NCBI RefSeq assembly: GCF_032854445.1
Contig: NC_088302.1
Location: 43,936,645 to 44,000,644 of the forward strand
From: Liolophura sinensis
Taxonomy: Eukaryota; Mollusca; Polyplacophora; Chitonida; Chitonidae
Reading direction: 5' to 3'
DNA length: 64,000 nt
The notes under the pieces were generated by a model. That model was not told the DNA's origin, did no database searches, and saw only the letters and a list, made by a program, of their open reading frames with translations. This document shows, in pieces, positions 25,201-40,200 of the stretch; the stretch's first letter is position 1; the number at the start of each line of letters is the position of its first letter. The translations under genes were made by a program, and so were the position numbers.

Positions 25201-28200
25201 TTCATGATTTAAACAAATCTGTCTATATTTCAGATGTATTGAGTAAGAGCAGTGTGAAGTTCCTGTTGTTGAACCCCGCAGTACACTTTGTGAGTGTGGT
25301 GGAGCAGTGCAGGGCCGTGATTGTGGCGGGAGGCACCATGCAACCTGTGAGTAGCTATGGTTACAGTTTGTTATGCTTTTTTTTCAGGATTTATCGTCTG
25401 GTGCAACAACTGCCGTCTCCTCTGCTACGTTTTGCGAATTCTGCCCCTCCAGGGCTCAGATTATGCATGAACGAATGCATAATCCAACCAATACAGTTTT
25501 ATCTTCAAACTCAACTTAAATGTGTGCCTAAATTACACTGAAAATTGCCCTGTCATCTGCGAAAAGGTTGAGAAATTACGGTATTGGTTTTGTGTGTTGA
25601 CATGCGCTAATTATGACTGCACCAAGACCACGCTCTGATTCTGTTTGTCCAGGTGTCAGAGTTCAAAGACCAGTTGTTCCATGCTGTGGGTGTGAAGCCT
25701 GACAGAATCCTGGAGTACTCTTGTGGTGAGTTAGCTCCCTTATCATGCAATGTCATACATGTACAATGTAGCTTTACTTAGGTGTATCAGTGGTCATTGC
25801 TGTTCCTTCAGCTAAAGACATTGTTCTGTCTCGATTCCAGCTCACACTGCTTCAGCCACGGCTTATGTCGAGAGGGATGTCACAGTGGTTTCCTCTATGC
25901 CCTCTGGTTTCCTACATTCCCTCTAGTTTCCTCCACCCCCTCTGGTTTCCTCCACCCATAAATCTGACCACCATGGTATATGAGTGTGGGAGTTCTTTTA
26001 TAGTGCTATAATAAAAGTGAATAAAAAGGTTGTCCTTATTTATGAAAAGCTCTTTGCTTTCTACCAGTACAAGCTTGATAATGAGCAGCAGGACAAGAAC
26101 AATGGCCTATGTCAAATAGGTATCAACTAATTGGTCAAGCTTTCAATGAAGTATCATGCTTTATTGTTTTAATTACATTTAACCAAATAACCTATAGAAC
26201 AAAATGACAATATCTCACAATTGGCTGGTAAGAGTCGAGGCAGCCATCTTGAGAATTTTATCCAGTCAAACACGTTGCTATCAGATTGTGTGGCCTTAGC
26301 TGCAACATAGTCTTTACCTATTCACTCCATGAAGTGGCATCCTGTTACACAGAACTACTGAATAAGACATCATTTTAAGACAGCTTACAACAATTTAGTT
26401 AAGTGTAGCCGAAGGGACATTTCAGAAAGTGTTGTGGGGCAAGTCTGTATCATTTACGGACCACCATAGATGTAAAATCAGTTGATTTACAAACCATGTA
26501 ATATTCAGCGATGGTATCACAAATTATGCCAGACCTTAGCAAACCGTCTAGGTCCAAACTGCATTCATCTCCCCAAATACATTTAATGCCAGTTTAGGAT
26601 GCTTTGAATGGACATAAACATTTGTCAGGTGCTGTCTTTCACTTTAATAAAGTGGGTCGATAAAAATTTTTAAGTTATGCTCTCTGCGAACTTAAAAATT
26701 ATTTCTGTGAAATATGTTTGAGTATGGTGTAAAACTCAATCAAAGAAATAAATAAATGTATGAAGATCATTTCCACATATTTGTAGTACATATATTTCAA
26801 ATTTTCTTAAGTCTTCGCTCAGGCTGTGGCAGAGTGCCTCTTGCCTCTCAGTCACAAAATCACACGAGACGTAGGTGTGATTCACATACAGAAAATGTTT
26901 AGATTCTCCTCTTTTCTCTGTTCTTGGGGCCTTGATGGGAGTGAGTGGGCAGTGCTGCTGTCTTGTGCAGTCTTGCTTGACTTTTAATGGCAACTGTTGC
27001 CTTCCGCTAATATCACATGCCATGTGTGGGAGATTTTGCCAATTGTGGGTTCACTCACAGACTTTCCTTCAGCTGGCCTATAAAAGCTGACCGCATACAT
27101 CTGTATAAAGGAATAACTCTTGAGTATGGCAGCATTTTCAACCCCCCAAAAAACCGGATGTGTTGTCACTAGTATTAATATTATCGGAAAAGGCTACCGT
27201 TTAATCTAGAGTTTCATATGAATTTTGTAGGATTAAAAAAAAAACAGTGTTTTATGGCCTTTCATCTGACATAACATATTTTGTTTTCCGTTCAAAGCAT
27301 TGTGAGCTTACCAAACCAAAATTCATTCTAAATCCTGTACAAACTTTGCATCACTATGTTTCTTTACCAGAAAAAACTTTTTGGAGTGTTTTGCTGAGAA
27401 AGTCTGTTTTGTCATTATTTCCTCTAGGTCATGTCATCCCAGGTGACCAGATCTTACCTGTGGCCCTAGCTAGAGGACCTACAGGTGTGGCATTGGATTT
27501 CACCTACCAGTCACGTAACAACCCAGAGTTGGTGAGTTAGGGTTTTTTTAATATGCACCAGTCACAAATATAATCCAGAAATGGCGAGGTTAATAGTCTT
27601 GTTCCAGTACATACCTCTTGTGTAATATACTAGAGTTGCGGAGTTAAAAATGTTAAAATCAGTCATGTAACAACCCTCATATGGTGAGTTACGCTTGCTC
27701 CAATACATACCACTCAAGTAATATACCGGAGTTGGTGAGTTAGGCTTGTTCTACATGTGATACCTACCGATCATGTAACAACCCTCATGTGGTGAGTCAC
27801 GCTTGCTTCAATACATACCACTCAAGTTATATACTGGAATTGGTGAGTTAGGTTTGTTCTACATGTGATACCTACCAGTTATATAACAACCATCATATGG
27901 TGAGTTAGGCTTGCTCCAATACATACCACTCAAGTAATATACTGGAGTTGGTGAGTTAGGCTTGTTCTACATGTGATACCTACCAGTTAGGTAACAACCC
28001 TCATATGGTGAGTTACGCTTGCTCCAATACATACCACTCAAGTAATATACCGGAGTTGGTGAGTTAGGCTTGTTCTACATGTGCTACCTACCAGTCATGT
28101 AACAACTCTCATGTGATGAGTCACGCTTGCTTCAATACATACCACTCTAGTTATATACTGGAATTGGTGAATTAGGCTTGTTCCGCATGTGATACCTACC

Positions 28201-31200
28201 AGTTATGTAACAACCATCATATGGTGAGTTAGGCTTGCTCCAATACATACCACTCAAGTAATATACCGGAGTTGGTGAATTAGGCTTGTTCTACATGTGA
28301 TTCCTACCAGTCATGTAACAACCCTCATGTGGTGAGTTAGGCTTGTTCTACATGTGATACCTACCGGTCATGTAACAACCCTCATGTGGTGAGTCACGCT
28401 TACTTCAATACATACCACTCAAGTAATATACCAGAGTTGGTGAGTTAGGCTTGTTCTACATGTGATACCTACCAGTTATGTATCAACCATCATATGGTGA
28501 GTTAGGCTTGCTCCAATACATACCACTAAAGTTATATACTGGAATTGGTGAGTTAGGCTTGTTCTACATGTGATACCTACCGATCATGTAACAACCCTCA
28601 TATGGTGAGTCACGCTTGCTTCAATACATACCACTCAAGTTATATACTGGAATTGGTGAGTTATGCTTGTTCTACATGTGATACCTACCAGTTATGTAAC
28701 AACCCTCATATGGTGAGTTAGGCTTGCTCCAATACATACCACTCAAGTAATACACCGGAGTTGGTGAGTTAGGCTTGTTCTACATGTGCTACCTACCGGT
28801 CATGTAACAATTCTCATGTGATGAGTCACGCTTGCTCCAATACATACCACTCAAGTTATATACTGGAATTGGTGAGTTAGGCTTGTTCTACATGTGATAC
28901 CTACCAGTCATGTAACAGCCCTCATGTGGTGAGTCACGCTTACTTCAATACATACCACTCAAGTTATATACTGGAATTGGTGAGTTAGGCTTGTTCTACA
29001 TGTGATACCTACCAGTTATGTAACAACCCTCATATGGTGAGCTAGGCTTGCTCCAATACATACCACTCAAGTAATATACCAGAGTTGGTGAATTAGGCTT
29101 GTTCTACATGTGATACCTACCGGTCATGTAACAACTCTCATGTGATGAGTTAGGCTTGCTCCAATACATACCACTCAAGTAATATACCAGAGTTGGTGAA
29201 TTAGGTTTGTTCTACATGTGATACCTACCAGTCATGTAACAACCTAGATTTGGTGGGTTAAGCTTTTTCCAATACATACCAACTATGTAATATCCCAGAG
29301 TTGGTCAGTTAGGCTGTTTACCAGTCACAAAAAAAATCCATAGTTGGTCATTTAGGCTGTATACTAGTTACACAAAAAATCCAGAGTTGGTCAGTTAGGC
29401 TGTATACCAGTCACAAAAAAACCAGAGTTGGTCGGTTAGGCTGTATACCAGTCACAAAAAAACCAGAGTTGGTCGGTTAGGCTGTATACCAGTTACACAA
29501 AAAATCCAGAGCTGGTCAGTTAGGCTGTATACCAGTTACACAAAAAATCCAGAGTTGGTCAGTTAGTGTCAAAACATACATCGTAGATGTTCCTTTCACA
29601 CAATAACCCAAATTATGCGTAGCCAGTTGTAAACAGGTCTGTCAAGCATATTCTTTTGTTCTTTTTGTACTACATGTGTCACTATTTCTCCATAGCTTTG
29701 CTCCTACAACAAAAAAATGGAGGCACTGCAGGGTAAACAGCTTAGACATTTTGATGATGAAAATCAAGCCCGGTGACAAGATCATAGAGAAAAGCCTATC
29801 CTAGCCTTTCAGCATAACAACATGTTGAGTTACCTCCCTTCAGTCCTAAGCGGTCTTTAAGCATTCATGTGCCAGTAATGGAAAAATTAAATGTCTCTCA
29901 TTTTGATAGTTTTCTGTATATTAGACACTTGCTACCCTAAGTAATCATTTTGACTTATACTCTGTATCATACAATGAATGACCCTGTTATTTCTGCTGTT
30001 TGTAATGTGATCATGCACTCATCACATCCAGACAGCTCAGCATGTTTTGACAATTGTAGTGTAATATTCAAGAATAAAAATGATGTGGCTGTTATTTTAC
30101 GAAGATTGGGTGGTTACCATTGATGTGAAGTGGAGTTAAGCATGTGTGGCATGTGGCTCAGGATAATCCAATCTGCCAGGATACATGTAGCTATAATACA
30201 GACATGATTTTTTTCCGCTTTTTAGCGGAATTCCGCTTTTTCTTTGTTCAGTTTCGATTAATTTACCTGTTTTCCGCAGATTTTTCTAGCTTAAGGGGCC
30301 TAGGCGGCCCCTGGACCCCGGCCTTTTTGGGCTATGATAGTAAATTTCAGCTATTTTCTTGGTTCGCCACAATCATGTCTGATAATAGGATTTATCTGTA
30401 GATGCCTGCACACATTTCTTTCTCGGATTCTTCTCTTCAGCATTAGGTTTTGGTGTTAAGGGGAAAAAAAAAACCATGATTAAGGAAGCCAAGATTTGTG
30501 TGATTTATTAGATTTATTTATTTTTGTTTTTTTTTTTCTTAGTTTTCTGACATATTTATTGACATACTGACCCTTATATTTACCACAGCTGCAAACCTAA
30601 CTGTGCGACCATTCTCCTCCATAACATTGTATCTCAGTAGCCAAATGTAAGTTGTAAGTTATAAGTTCCTCGCTAGGCGTTCAGCATAAAGATGATAATG
30701 CATCGACTGGTTGACCCATATCAGTATAATGGCTCGGGCGGGGCTACTTACTTGCCTTTGGTAAGCCGTCTCAGTGAAGCAGCACTAGATAAAAGAGCGG
30801 TGGAAATCCATCCTGTGACAAAGATGCTCATTACATACACCCTACGGATTCCATTTTACTTCCAGAAAACATTTGGACTTCCAAATTGTTGGGAGCCCAA
30901 AGTGATCAAGCTGTATGTGTTACAGCTTCTCCTACAAATTTCTTAAAAGCTCTCAGAAAGCATTATTTGGAATTGTATTTTTTACATTTCTTTATGAACG
31001 GTCACCTTTGAAGTTTAAGATCAGAGACATTTTTTCCCCAGGTATGGATGGTAACCAAAGCCTTTGGTATTGAATATTGTCTTGATAACAATAACAAAAT
31101 CCAGCTGTGTATTGCCATTGTGACAATGTCTAATTCCAGGTGTGTTGAACACTACCTTGACAACAATGACAAAATCCAGGTGTGGTGAATATATCCTTGA

Positions 31201-34200
31201 CAACAGTGGCCAAATCCAGGTGTGGTGAACATTTCCTTTACAACAGTAGCAAAGTCCAGTTGTGGTCCAGAATATTGCCTTGACCACAATGACAGAGTCC
31301 AGGTGTGGTGAATATTGCCTTGACCACAATGGCAGAATCCAGGTGTGGTCAATATTGCCTTGACCACAATGACAGAATCAGGGTGTGGTCAATATTGCCT
31401 TGACCACAATGACAGAATCCAGGTGTGGTCAATATTGCCTTGACCACAATGACAGAATCCAGGTGTGGTGAATATTGCCTAGACTACAATGACAAAATCC
31501 AGGTGTGGCGAATATTACCTTTACAGCAATGGCAAAATTTAGGTTTAATGAATATTATCCCCTGAGTAAACTGGATACTTTTACTTTGCTTCAGAGAAAG
31601 GATCCACTGAATTGTATATCACATGTACCTTTAATAATTGGCTCTTTGACAAAATGCAGGTGTGTTAAGCATTGGATATATTGACCGTGTTGTAGAATAA
31701 CGTATATTGAAGATATCCTGTATGACAGTTGTCACGTGGAGGTGTCACGTGGAGTTGTCACTCTGCACGTGCCCTGTATAGCATGTGGAGTTGTCACTCT
31801 GCATTTACCCTGTATAGCTTGCTGCGCGTACTGTCATGGCCTATATATGTATGTGTTTTAATACTTGATCCAAATTGTCTTTGTTTATGACCTGGTTTGT
31901 GTAGGGGGTGTTAGCATACACTTTTAGTTTAGGTGTGACGTAGGTAGGGTAAAAGGCTGTATATTTTGGGCCGTGCTAATTGACATGGTATTTACCCAGA
32001 GCTAGAAGGAAGACACAGTTAGAGGGCAGAAATGTGTGTCAGGCTGACCCAGTCCCCTTTTTCTGGGAATGTGTGACCTCAGTATTACACCTCCCTTCTC
32101 AAACCTGACTGGCCTTACCTGGACCAGCTCATTTTCTAGACTTATTAACCCACACAAATGTGTAGATAAATGTATTTGGGAGATCTTTTTGCACTGGGGG
32201 AAGTTCATGTCCGTATAAGCTGCGTGTAATTGAAGTGAAGCATACTCTTCAGAAGTTTTAAAAAATCAGCTACCTGCTTATGGTTGTTCTTTGTTATGTA
32301 TTTATTTGTTTATTTGTTCAGCTTTTGGTGTATGACAATGAAATGTCCAAATTCACAAAATAATTAGAAATATTATATGTGCATGTAGTCATGAAAGTAT
32401 AATCAGGTGAGTGCCCTAATTCTTCTGAGGTTTGGGACACCTTTTAGCCAGTGTGTATGTAATTGTAGTGGGAGTATTTAGTTTCTGTTTTTTTTTTTTA
32501 CCTAGTTAGTCCATCTAATGAACAACATATTCATATCTTTACTCTTACCCAAAACTGAGAGAGAAATGTAATTCTTTGCTTTTAGCATTGCTAATATCTG
32601 TCCTAAAACTTTGAAGAATTAGGTCATTAAAAAATTGAAAAAAAAAGACATGCAAATGGTGAGAGTAAGGAGAAAATGAGCATACAGTATAAGCATGCCA
32701 CATTAAATCTTAAAAACAGAAATGAGGTAAAGTATGTGATTATAAATAGGAGACAATAACATAAATGTAGGAAGAATGTAAGGCGTAAATAAAGATATTG
32801 AGGTCAACATTGTTTCATTTTTCAGTATGAAAGTATATATTTAGTTCACAAATTAACTTAGGGTTGTGGGACCAATGGGTAGGAATAATATCCCTCGGCT
32901 ATTCTGTGTCAAAATAAAGGTGAAGTAGGCAGTGTGCTTGTCCTGAAGGACAGTAAACTAGACCAGCATTATATTTACCAATGCCTTAATTGATTTTCAA
33001 TATCTAATGGCATTGTTTCTGTGGGGGGAAAAACATGTCCGGTAGATCCCATTATAAAAGGAGACAGAGTTGTCCTCAGATGACCCAGGTAGCTTGGCCT
33101 GCCTGCCACCCCCTTCATAGCCATAATGAACTAGTCTGGTGATAGATATGTGTGGCCAATCTTGGCCTAGTTGTCTGTATGGGAGACTGGGTGTTTGTGC
33201 AGTCATGAATGAAACACACTGAGGTCAGCAAGGATTAGGCCAGGATCTGCCTTGTCCTACATCCTCACTAAAATAGGGGAAATCTATAAAGAGACCAGCT
33301 TATTTTAGGGCAGTATCTGACCCCCTCTCCAAGGACCCATATTTGCAAAAGAGGTCAAGCTTCGGTTTTCCCTGATCCAAAAATTTTCTCTGCTTTTATT
33401 TGTCACTGTTTGCCTTACTTTAATTTGACCTGTGTATTTTCAAATGTAAAACTTTGACATTTTGGGCATTTATTGCCACCAACAACTGTCTGAATTTGCT
33501 GACTCTGCATGATCATCTCCCTAAGCCTAGATGTCATCAACTTATCTACTGTGTCCTAACACCCATTTGTTATACACCCGGCTCAGAACAGATTGATACA
33601 TAATGTAAGACTCAATCTAAAAGTACCTGTGTCAGGCCTGTTGAGTTAGCTGGTTGTGTCAAACATTACATATTTGGGGCTGACAGAGTTCCTCCCCCTG
33701 CTAGACTGTCTGTAACCCTCCCCTCCCCTCCCCTAAGCCTCCCTGGTCACCCTCTGTGCTCAGCATCCCTCCCTGCCCAGCAGCCAGCCAGCCAGCCAGC
33801 CATTGACCTGGGTCTGAGAGCAGAGGGAGCCTGGGGTCTGTGGTGATTGATCTGTGGCAGGGGTGATTCCGGTCATGACCTCCTCTGTAACAGGGCTCCC
33901 AGCTCAGGATGTGGGTCAACTTAGGTTGACTGCCAGTTCATTTCAGGTTACTAGCATTATTTTGGGACAGCGACTGGGTATTTTTGGAGGACGTTGCGGT
34001 TAATGTATGTTTTAAAGTTCACAATTGGGTCAGATCACAACCAGACTGAGGCTATGCACCTATATCAAATCAGTTTTTCTGCTAAAAAGTGCCAGTCTGT
34101 ACTCTCCCCATGTATCTGGAGGTGACCCAATAATCCCAGACAGCAGAAACCGCCGTCATTTGTGTGGGATTTGCGTGGAAAGGAGGGCGCTGTAGTGTGA

Positions 34201-37200
34201 CAACCAGACTGCGTATCCACTGCGCCAGCCAGAGCGTGTTTACCCACCTGCTCCGAAGATTACCTAACTATGCAGCCTCAGTCAGGCAGCACACTGTATG
34301 TGGGCCAGGCAGCCTGACTGAGGCTACAGCCCCAGACGCCCGTCTGACGTCATTTCTCACAGCTCCTCGACACTCTAACAAGTTACATAACCACATTAAA
34401 CTGTGCATCTGTCCCAAATACTTTCAAATAGCATCATCTATTTACGTTGTGATAGGAACAGTTGACTTACATCAGATATTTTTTTTTATCCTTCTTTTAA
34501 TATAATGAAAAAAAATGTGCTAAATAAGTATTCATAGGAAATAAATCTATGTGTACTTTTCGAAAGGTTGGTGAATAAACTGAATCCAGTAAGTATCTGA
34601 AGTTAACTTTCCCTTTTTTTCTGTAATAGAGTAGAGGAAAAAATGCTTAAATAATCAGACTGAGCTCAGATTAAAATTACATCTGGATTTCTACATGTAC
34701 TTTTGGACAGATTTCGTAGCTGAGGTTTGTACATAGTGCTACACTTGTTGAATGATAGCTTTCATAGACCTCTCATTATGGTGTAAAACAGAGAGCCTGA
34801 TCGGGTGAAGGTACATTTGACACCTGTCTCTATTGCCAGCTTCATATATGGAAACAGGGTCCCAAGACTGTGACAGAATAATGAAATATGTTTGTTCAAT
34901 AAACACCAACTATATGTAGCTCAATGTTTTAACTTTCATCTATTAAAATTTCTGTATCACTTCATACTTGATTTTAAAAATTGCTAATTGTGTTCCATAA
35001 TATCCTGTTGAGGAAGCTGAGGGTTTCCAGGAAAAAAATTTGTCGTCTCCCTGTCCTCCCCTCTTTTGTATAATAGGCTTTCCCATAGAGGACTGTTGAG
35101 GACAGGGAAGCTGGACTCCACTTCCTAACTGTATCAGGTTAAATAGATAGGTCACCTGATTAGCACAGATAATGGTCGATGGAATGCCAGCGGAAATGGG
35201 TAAAGGAGAGAAAAAATAGTCACAACTTTGCCAAAGCTATCATTAAACTAGTTTTGCCGGGTTGAAGGATCTGGTTTACTCAGTACAGAACATATGTTGT
35301 TATTCAAGTTTATTTTCAGCATGTACTGTGGCCTTCATGATGATGGCTAGAAATATCACGGATATGTGTTTGACACATGCTTGCTACTTTTATATAGTTG
35401 TCCGTGAAGAATACTCTCACCATGGAACTGACATTCAGTTCTGCCTCCACATCTGCTGTCTGTGTATTCTTTATAATGGTGGCATCTGTGGACGAGGGAT
35501 TAGCACGCCTTCCACCAATGTGATCACTGTGAGTTCAAGTCCAGCTCAAGAAAGCTGGGTTTCTCTCAGGCCGTATGTGAGAAGGTCTTCCAGCAACCTG
35601 CGGATGGTCATGAGTTTCCCCCCCAGGTTCTGCCCTCCTTCTTCCCTGGCCACCTCTGTAATATAAGTGAAATATTTTTGAGAACCGTGTAAAACATCAA
35701 TCAAGTAAATAAATAAATAAATAAATATTCTTTATCATGGATTTCGTCAGATAATGGTGTAGATGTAATACACTTCACACCGTGCTGAAAGGTTCCTACA
35801 TAGCTTTAAGGTGATAAGGAGGCCATGTTTCTTTCATCCATTGGGATGATCTCCTCTATAATGCATGCAATTTGTCTTCAATAATACAAGCATGACACAA
35901 GAATCCTTTTAAATGAACTCAGTTCCCAATGGTACGTAAAATCCTGATAAATATCGTACTTGAATTTGGTTGACAGGTGTTCAGGATCTTGAAAGCCCAT
36001 AAGAAAGACTTTATTTTGGGATAAATCTTTGATTTTTCGATGTTAAATAAGTACTACAGTAAATGTTCAGAAATTTCGCCCATGACTAACTTGCACATTT
36101 TACCTGATTCCCAGATTGTTGTTGATATGAGAAAGTTGGTTTGAGGTTTGTTTGGAAGGTAGGATGATATCCTAGTGAGAGAATGTCAATTTCAGCACCA
36201 AAAGTAATATATTAGGTCATTTATTTGAATCTAAAAATTAATTTTGGGGGATGAAATTGTAGGTCATTTACAATATGTTATACTTATCGATTATTCTGAT
36301 ACACATGGACATTTGTACTTGATTTGTCCTTGAACTGATTTGTCCCTGAACGGATTTGTCCTTAAATGTGCTGGAAAACATGGGATACTAGGTCCTGAAA
36401 AGCCCATGGAAACGATTTCTTTCATGGATAGAGACCCAATAAAAAAATATGGCAGATACATGTACTGTAATTCTTGGACCTTTTCACATGTTTGCAAGGT
36501 GTTCATTCAAACATACGCTGAGAACATTATTCTGCGTAGACTGATAGATTTATACCTTTGTGAAATCCTGAAATTGGCCAGTCCAACCAATGTAGTTTTG
36601 TCTCTGAAAGCAAATTAAAACGGTGCAGAAGTCTCACTTAAGGTTTCTCTTTGGAATGTGAAAAGGTTAAGGAATTAGTTTAGTTCTTTTTCACATGTGA
36701 GTTAAGCTGATATCATCACCACATGTGCAGGTGAAGGTGATTGTGTCAATACCGAACATGTGAATCAGACTTATTGTGTCAGCTGGCAATTACCCATATA
36801 AACTGTTATCCCATAAGCAGTGTGTCTGTGCTAGCTGATATGTAAGTCCAAATAACGAGTGTATCGTTACCAGGTACATATATGCGAGTCCAGCTTATTT
36901 TTACCTGTGAAAAGATTGGAAAAGCAGTAAAACTATAATGAGATTGAAAATACAGAACAAAATTGAGCCACAGTGTATCTATCTGAAAGTTGAAGTAATT
37001 TAAATCATTTCATGTTGATTTAAGCATGTAAAAGTATACTAAGTGTGGAATATTTATTCCTAGTAGCCTGAACTTTGGGCCTGCAAAAGCCTTGATGACA
37101 AGGAAATTTGAAATCTTTAAAGTGTACTGTTAACCCTGAGCACCAGTGTTATGCAAGCCATGGTTATTGTGCACATTGAAATGTTATGTCACAGCCACAT

Positions 37201-40200
37201 ATGATATGAGTCCAGCGTATTGTGCCCACATACAACATTGAAACAGTATCCGTTTTATGGATCAGGCACATTATGTTGGCACATAAAAAGTGCTGTGTCA
37301 GTACCAGTTCATGGAAAAGGTGTATTATGTTGGCACATAAAATGTACAGTGTCAGTAACAGTTCATGGATCAGGCACATTATGTTGGCACATAAAAAGTG
37401 CTGTGTCAGTACCAGTTCATGGAAAAGGTGTATTATGTTGGCACATAAAAAGTACCGTGTCAGTAACAGTTCATGGATCAGGCACATTATGTTGGCACAT
37501 AAAAAGTACTGTTTCAGTACCAGTTCATGGAAAAGGTGTATTATGTTGGCACATAAAAAGTACTGTGTCAGTAACAGTTTCATGGATCAGGCACATTATG
37601 TTGGCACATAAAAAGTGCTGTGTCAGTACCAGTTCATGGATAAGGTGTATTATGTTGGCACATAAAATGTACAGTGTCAGTAACAGTTTCATGGATCAGG
37701 CACATTATGTTGGCACATAAAAAGTGCTGTGTCAGTACCAGTTCATGGATAAGGTGCATTATGTTGGCACACAAGACTATAATTATTCAGTACCATTTTC
37801 AGGGATCAGGTGTATTATGTTGGTACACAAAGAGTACTGTGTCCGTACCAGTATCATGGATCAAAGACAGTTGTCATTGTCAGTACCAGATATCACTGAA
37901 GCATTTTGTCTATTATGGCTACATGGAGTTTTGTTTGTACCATTTAGGACTGCTTTATGTCTGCGTCAGGGGTATACATCCCAGCAGAAATACAGATCCA
38001 CCTTATCCCTTGTCTGTACCATGTGGAGTTCAGGAGGTCATGTTACCTAACATTGGGGTTACATGGGGGCAGGGTAGCCAGATGAAAGGTGATGTGTGTC
38101 AGACGTCCTGGCTGGGGCACCTGAGTTCATCTGCACTGGTTACAGGGGACATGAGGTCAGCAGTGTGCCCTTGGCCAGCCTCTTTAGGCAGCACACCATG
38201 TGATGTGGACCAGGCCGTATGTCCTGCTGACAGCCAAACTACAGCAGCAGAAATCCTCCCATTAAAGCCATTCCTATCTAGGCCATTCCACCTGCGCCCG
38301 CTGCTGCCACCATCACCCCACAGTAAAAACAGTGTCAATGTATGCATTGGCTGGCATAATAACCTTAGCAGATAATGTCTGGTTCGGCTAAGTCGTTAAA
38401 TGTTTCTGGAAAGGAAGGTTTCTGGTGCCTATGATGGTAGGCACCTTGAAGTGAGCTGGGCTGGCCTCCTGATGCCCAGAAGTCAGTGAGGGGATTTCCT
38501 GCATCCACCATGGGTCAGTGCCAAGGGATCTAGGGGGTGGGGTCTACCTATGTAACCAAGTCTTCACCCACAGAGTTCAGGTTATGTGTGTGAGCATCAG
38601 AGTGTCTCAGTCCACCAGTTCTGCCAACAGGAGGACTCTCACAAAAGCTAGTAACCAGGGGAAATACCCACAAATAGATGTCTGATTCCCAATTGATGGA
38701 CTGCAAGCAAGCGTAGATTTTATTGATCGCAAACATCTGATAAGACATCAGTACATGGCTTCAAAGGCTATTGTCCGCTGCTCAGGTCTCTTGTACTAGT
38801 TTACATCTACGGACCTTCCTGACAAGTAAAATAGCCTCGTCCAATTTAGCTCGCAATTAATAGTTAATTCCTCTGACTCCAACTCAAGGTGGTAGCACAA
38901 ATTTTGCTGACACAGCATCGCTTACAACTTACTCCAATTCTCCGACCCCAGTCAAACACAACATAATAAGTGCACATCCCCTGAGCTTTACAGATGACCT
39001 TCACCTATCTGTAATTGATGCTCCGGTATGTAGGCCTTTAATAGCATATTGATTTCGATATAGGTGTTTGAACTGGAATCATACTCTGGAGATCGGAAAA
39101 GTAAGTCGAGGAGTTGGTTGGAGGGGGACAAGTAGGCTCTTCCAACAGCAGCTTGACCCAGATATGGACGAGTCCAAGTCATTCAGCATTGTTTCTCTTA
39201 CGTTGTTTGTCTTATAGAATATATATCATGGCAGGCATGCATGTGAAATTAGTTTGAGTTCATCTGCTCTGATTACAAGTCTCCTACAGGAGCACAAGTG
39301 AGGTGTGACCTAAGAGGCACAGGTATGATCAGATCAGGTAGCTGGCTAATTAGTACAGACCTCATTACTAAGTTCGACTCCATCTAAAGGCATCTTACAA
39401 TTGTTGGTGTTTTTTTGTAGGGGTGGAGGGTGGGGTATATTCTTTGCAGTTAGAAAATTTAATTCGGTCTAAATTTTGTTCTTAGGTATTGATCTTTAAT
39501 ACCAGTGTAGATTGGAGTTCACTGACAAGTACTATCTGGAATGCAAAAGTGTGGCAGTTCAAGTACTAGTAACTGGATTCTCTGCTAAGTTTGTTATTGT
39601 GATTCTCTCCTGACAGAAATATAAACCTCATTGTATAAAATCCTGAATGAAATTAACATATAAATATAAAAATAATATATAAATTAACTGTTAAGCTTAT
39701 AAAATTTTGAAATTTCGAAGCCATGGTTGAAATAGATAGATCTTATTTTCAGCGATCTTGCACCTTTTGTCTTGAACCGAGATACCGTGTTGTTATTTAG
39801 TATCATCCTGTCTGTTTGCTAAAGACTTATAGTGGAGAGTGATTGAGACACCTGTTTAAAATCCAGGCATTCAGAGAATTAGGGAAAAAAGAGTAGACAG
39901 CAGAGGGGTTATCCAACATTTTATTATGTCATTGTGACATCAGTTAGCGAGTTGATGACACTCCGCTATATGCATCAGGTGACACATGCAGCACCTAACA
40001 GGCGCTCACGGCTGACCGCAGTTCATGGGTGGCTTAGTACTGCTCTCAGTGTATCGGTGCAGTGAACTCTGCACCTGGAGTGCACCTCGTGTCAACCTGC
40101 TTCCGTCTTGGTGCAGAAATATGTCAACACAGTACTCCTGTGTCTCTGATGACTGCAGTCGTGTCAGACGTATTGCCCTACATCTGTCACAGCCACAGAG

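Larger units (their letters stand above)
22581..25233 (+). other. DDX11: Rest of DDX11 intron v16
   Basis: Contains a 90-bp piece of a dispersed repeat (about 22655-22745), a T-run at 23983-24006 and a 350-bp repeat copy at 24712-25066. No gene seen. Confidence 0.65.

Noticed and set aside
34164-34505. 113-codon open frame in intron v19
   Set aside because: No recognised similarity, overlaps a 14-bp inverted repeat and a dispersed repeat.
37164-38375. Open frames of 129-233 codons
   Set aside because: Mostly a 55-bp tandem array. The unique tail (37900-38375) shows no recognised domain.
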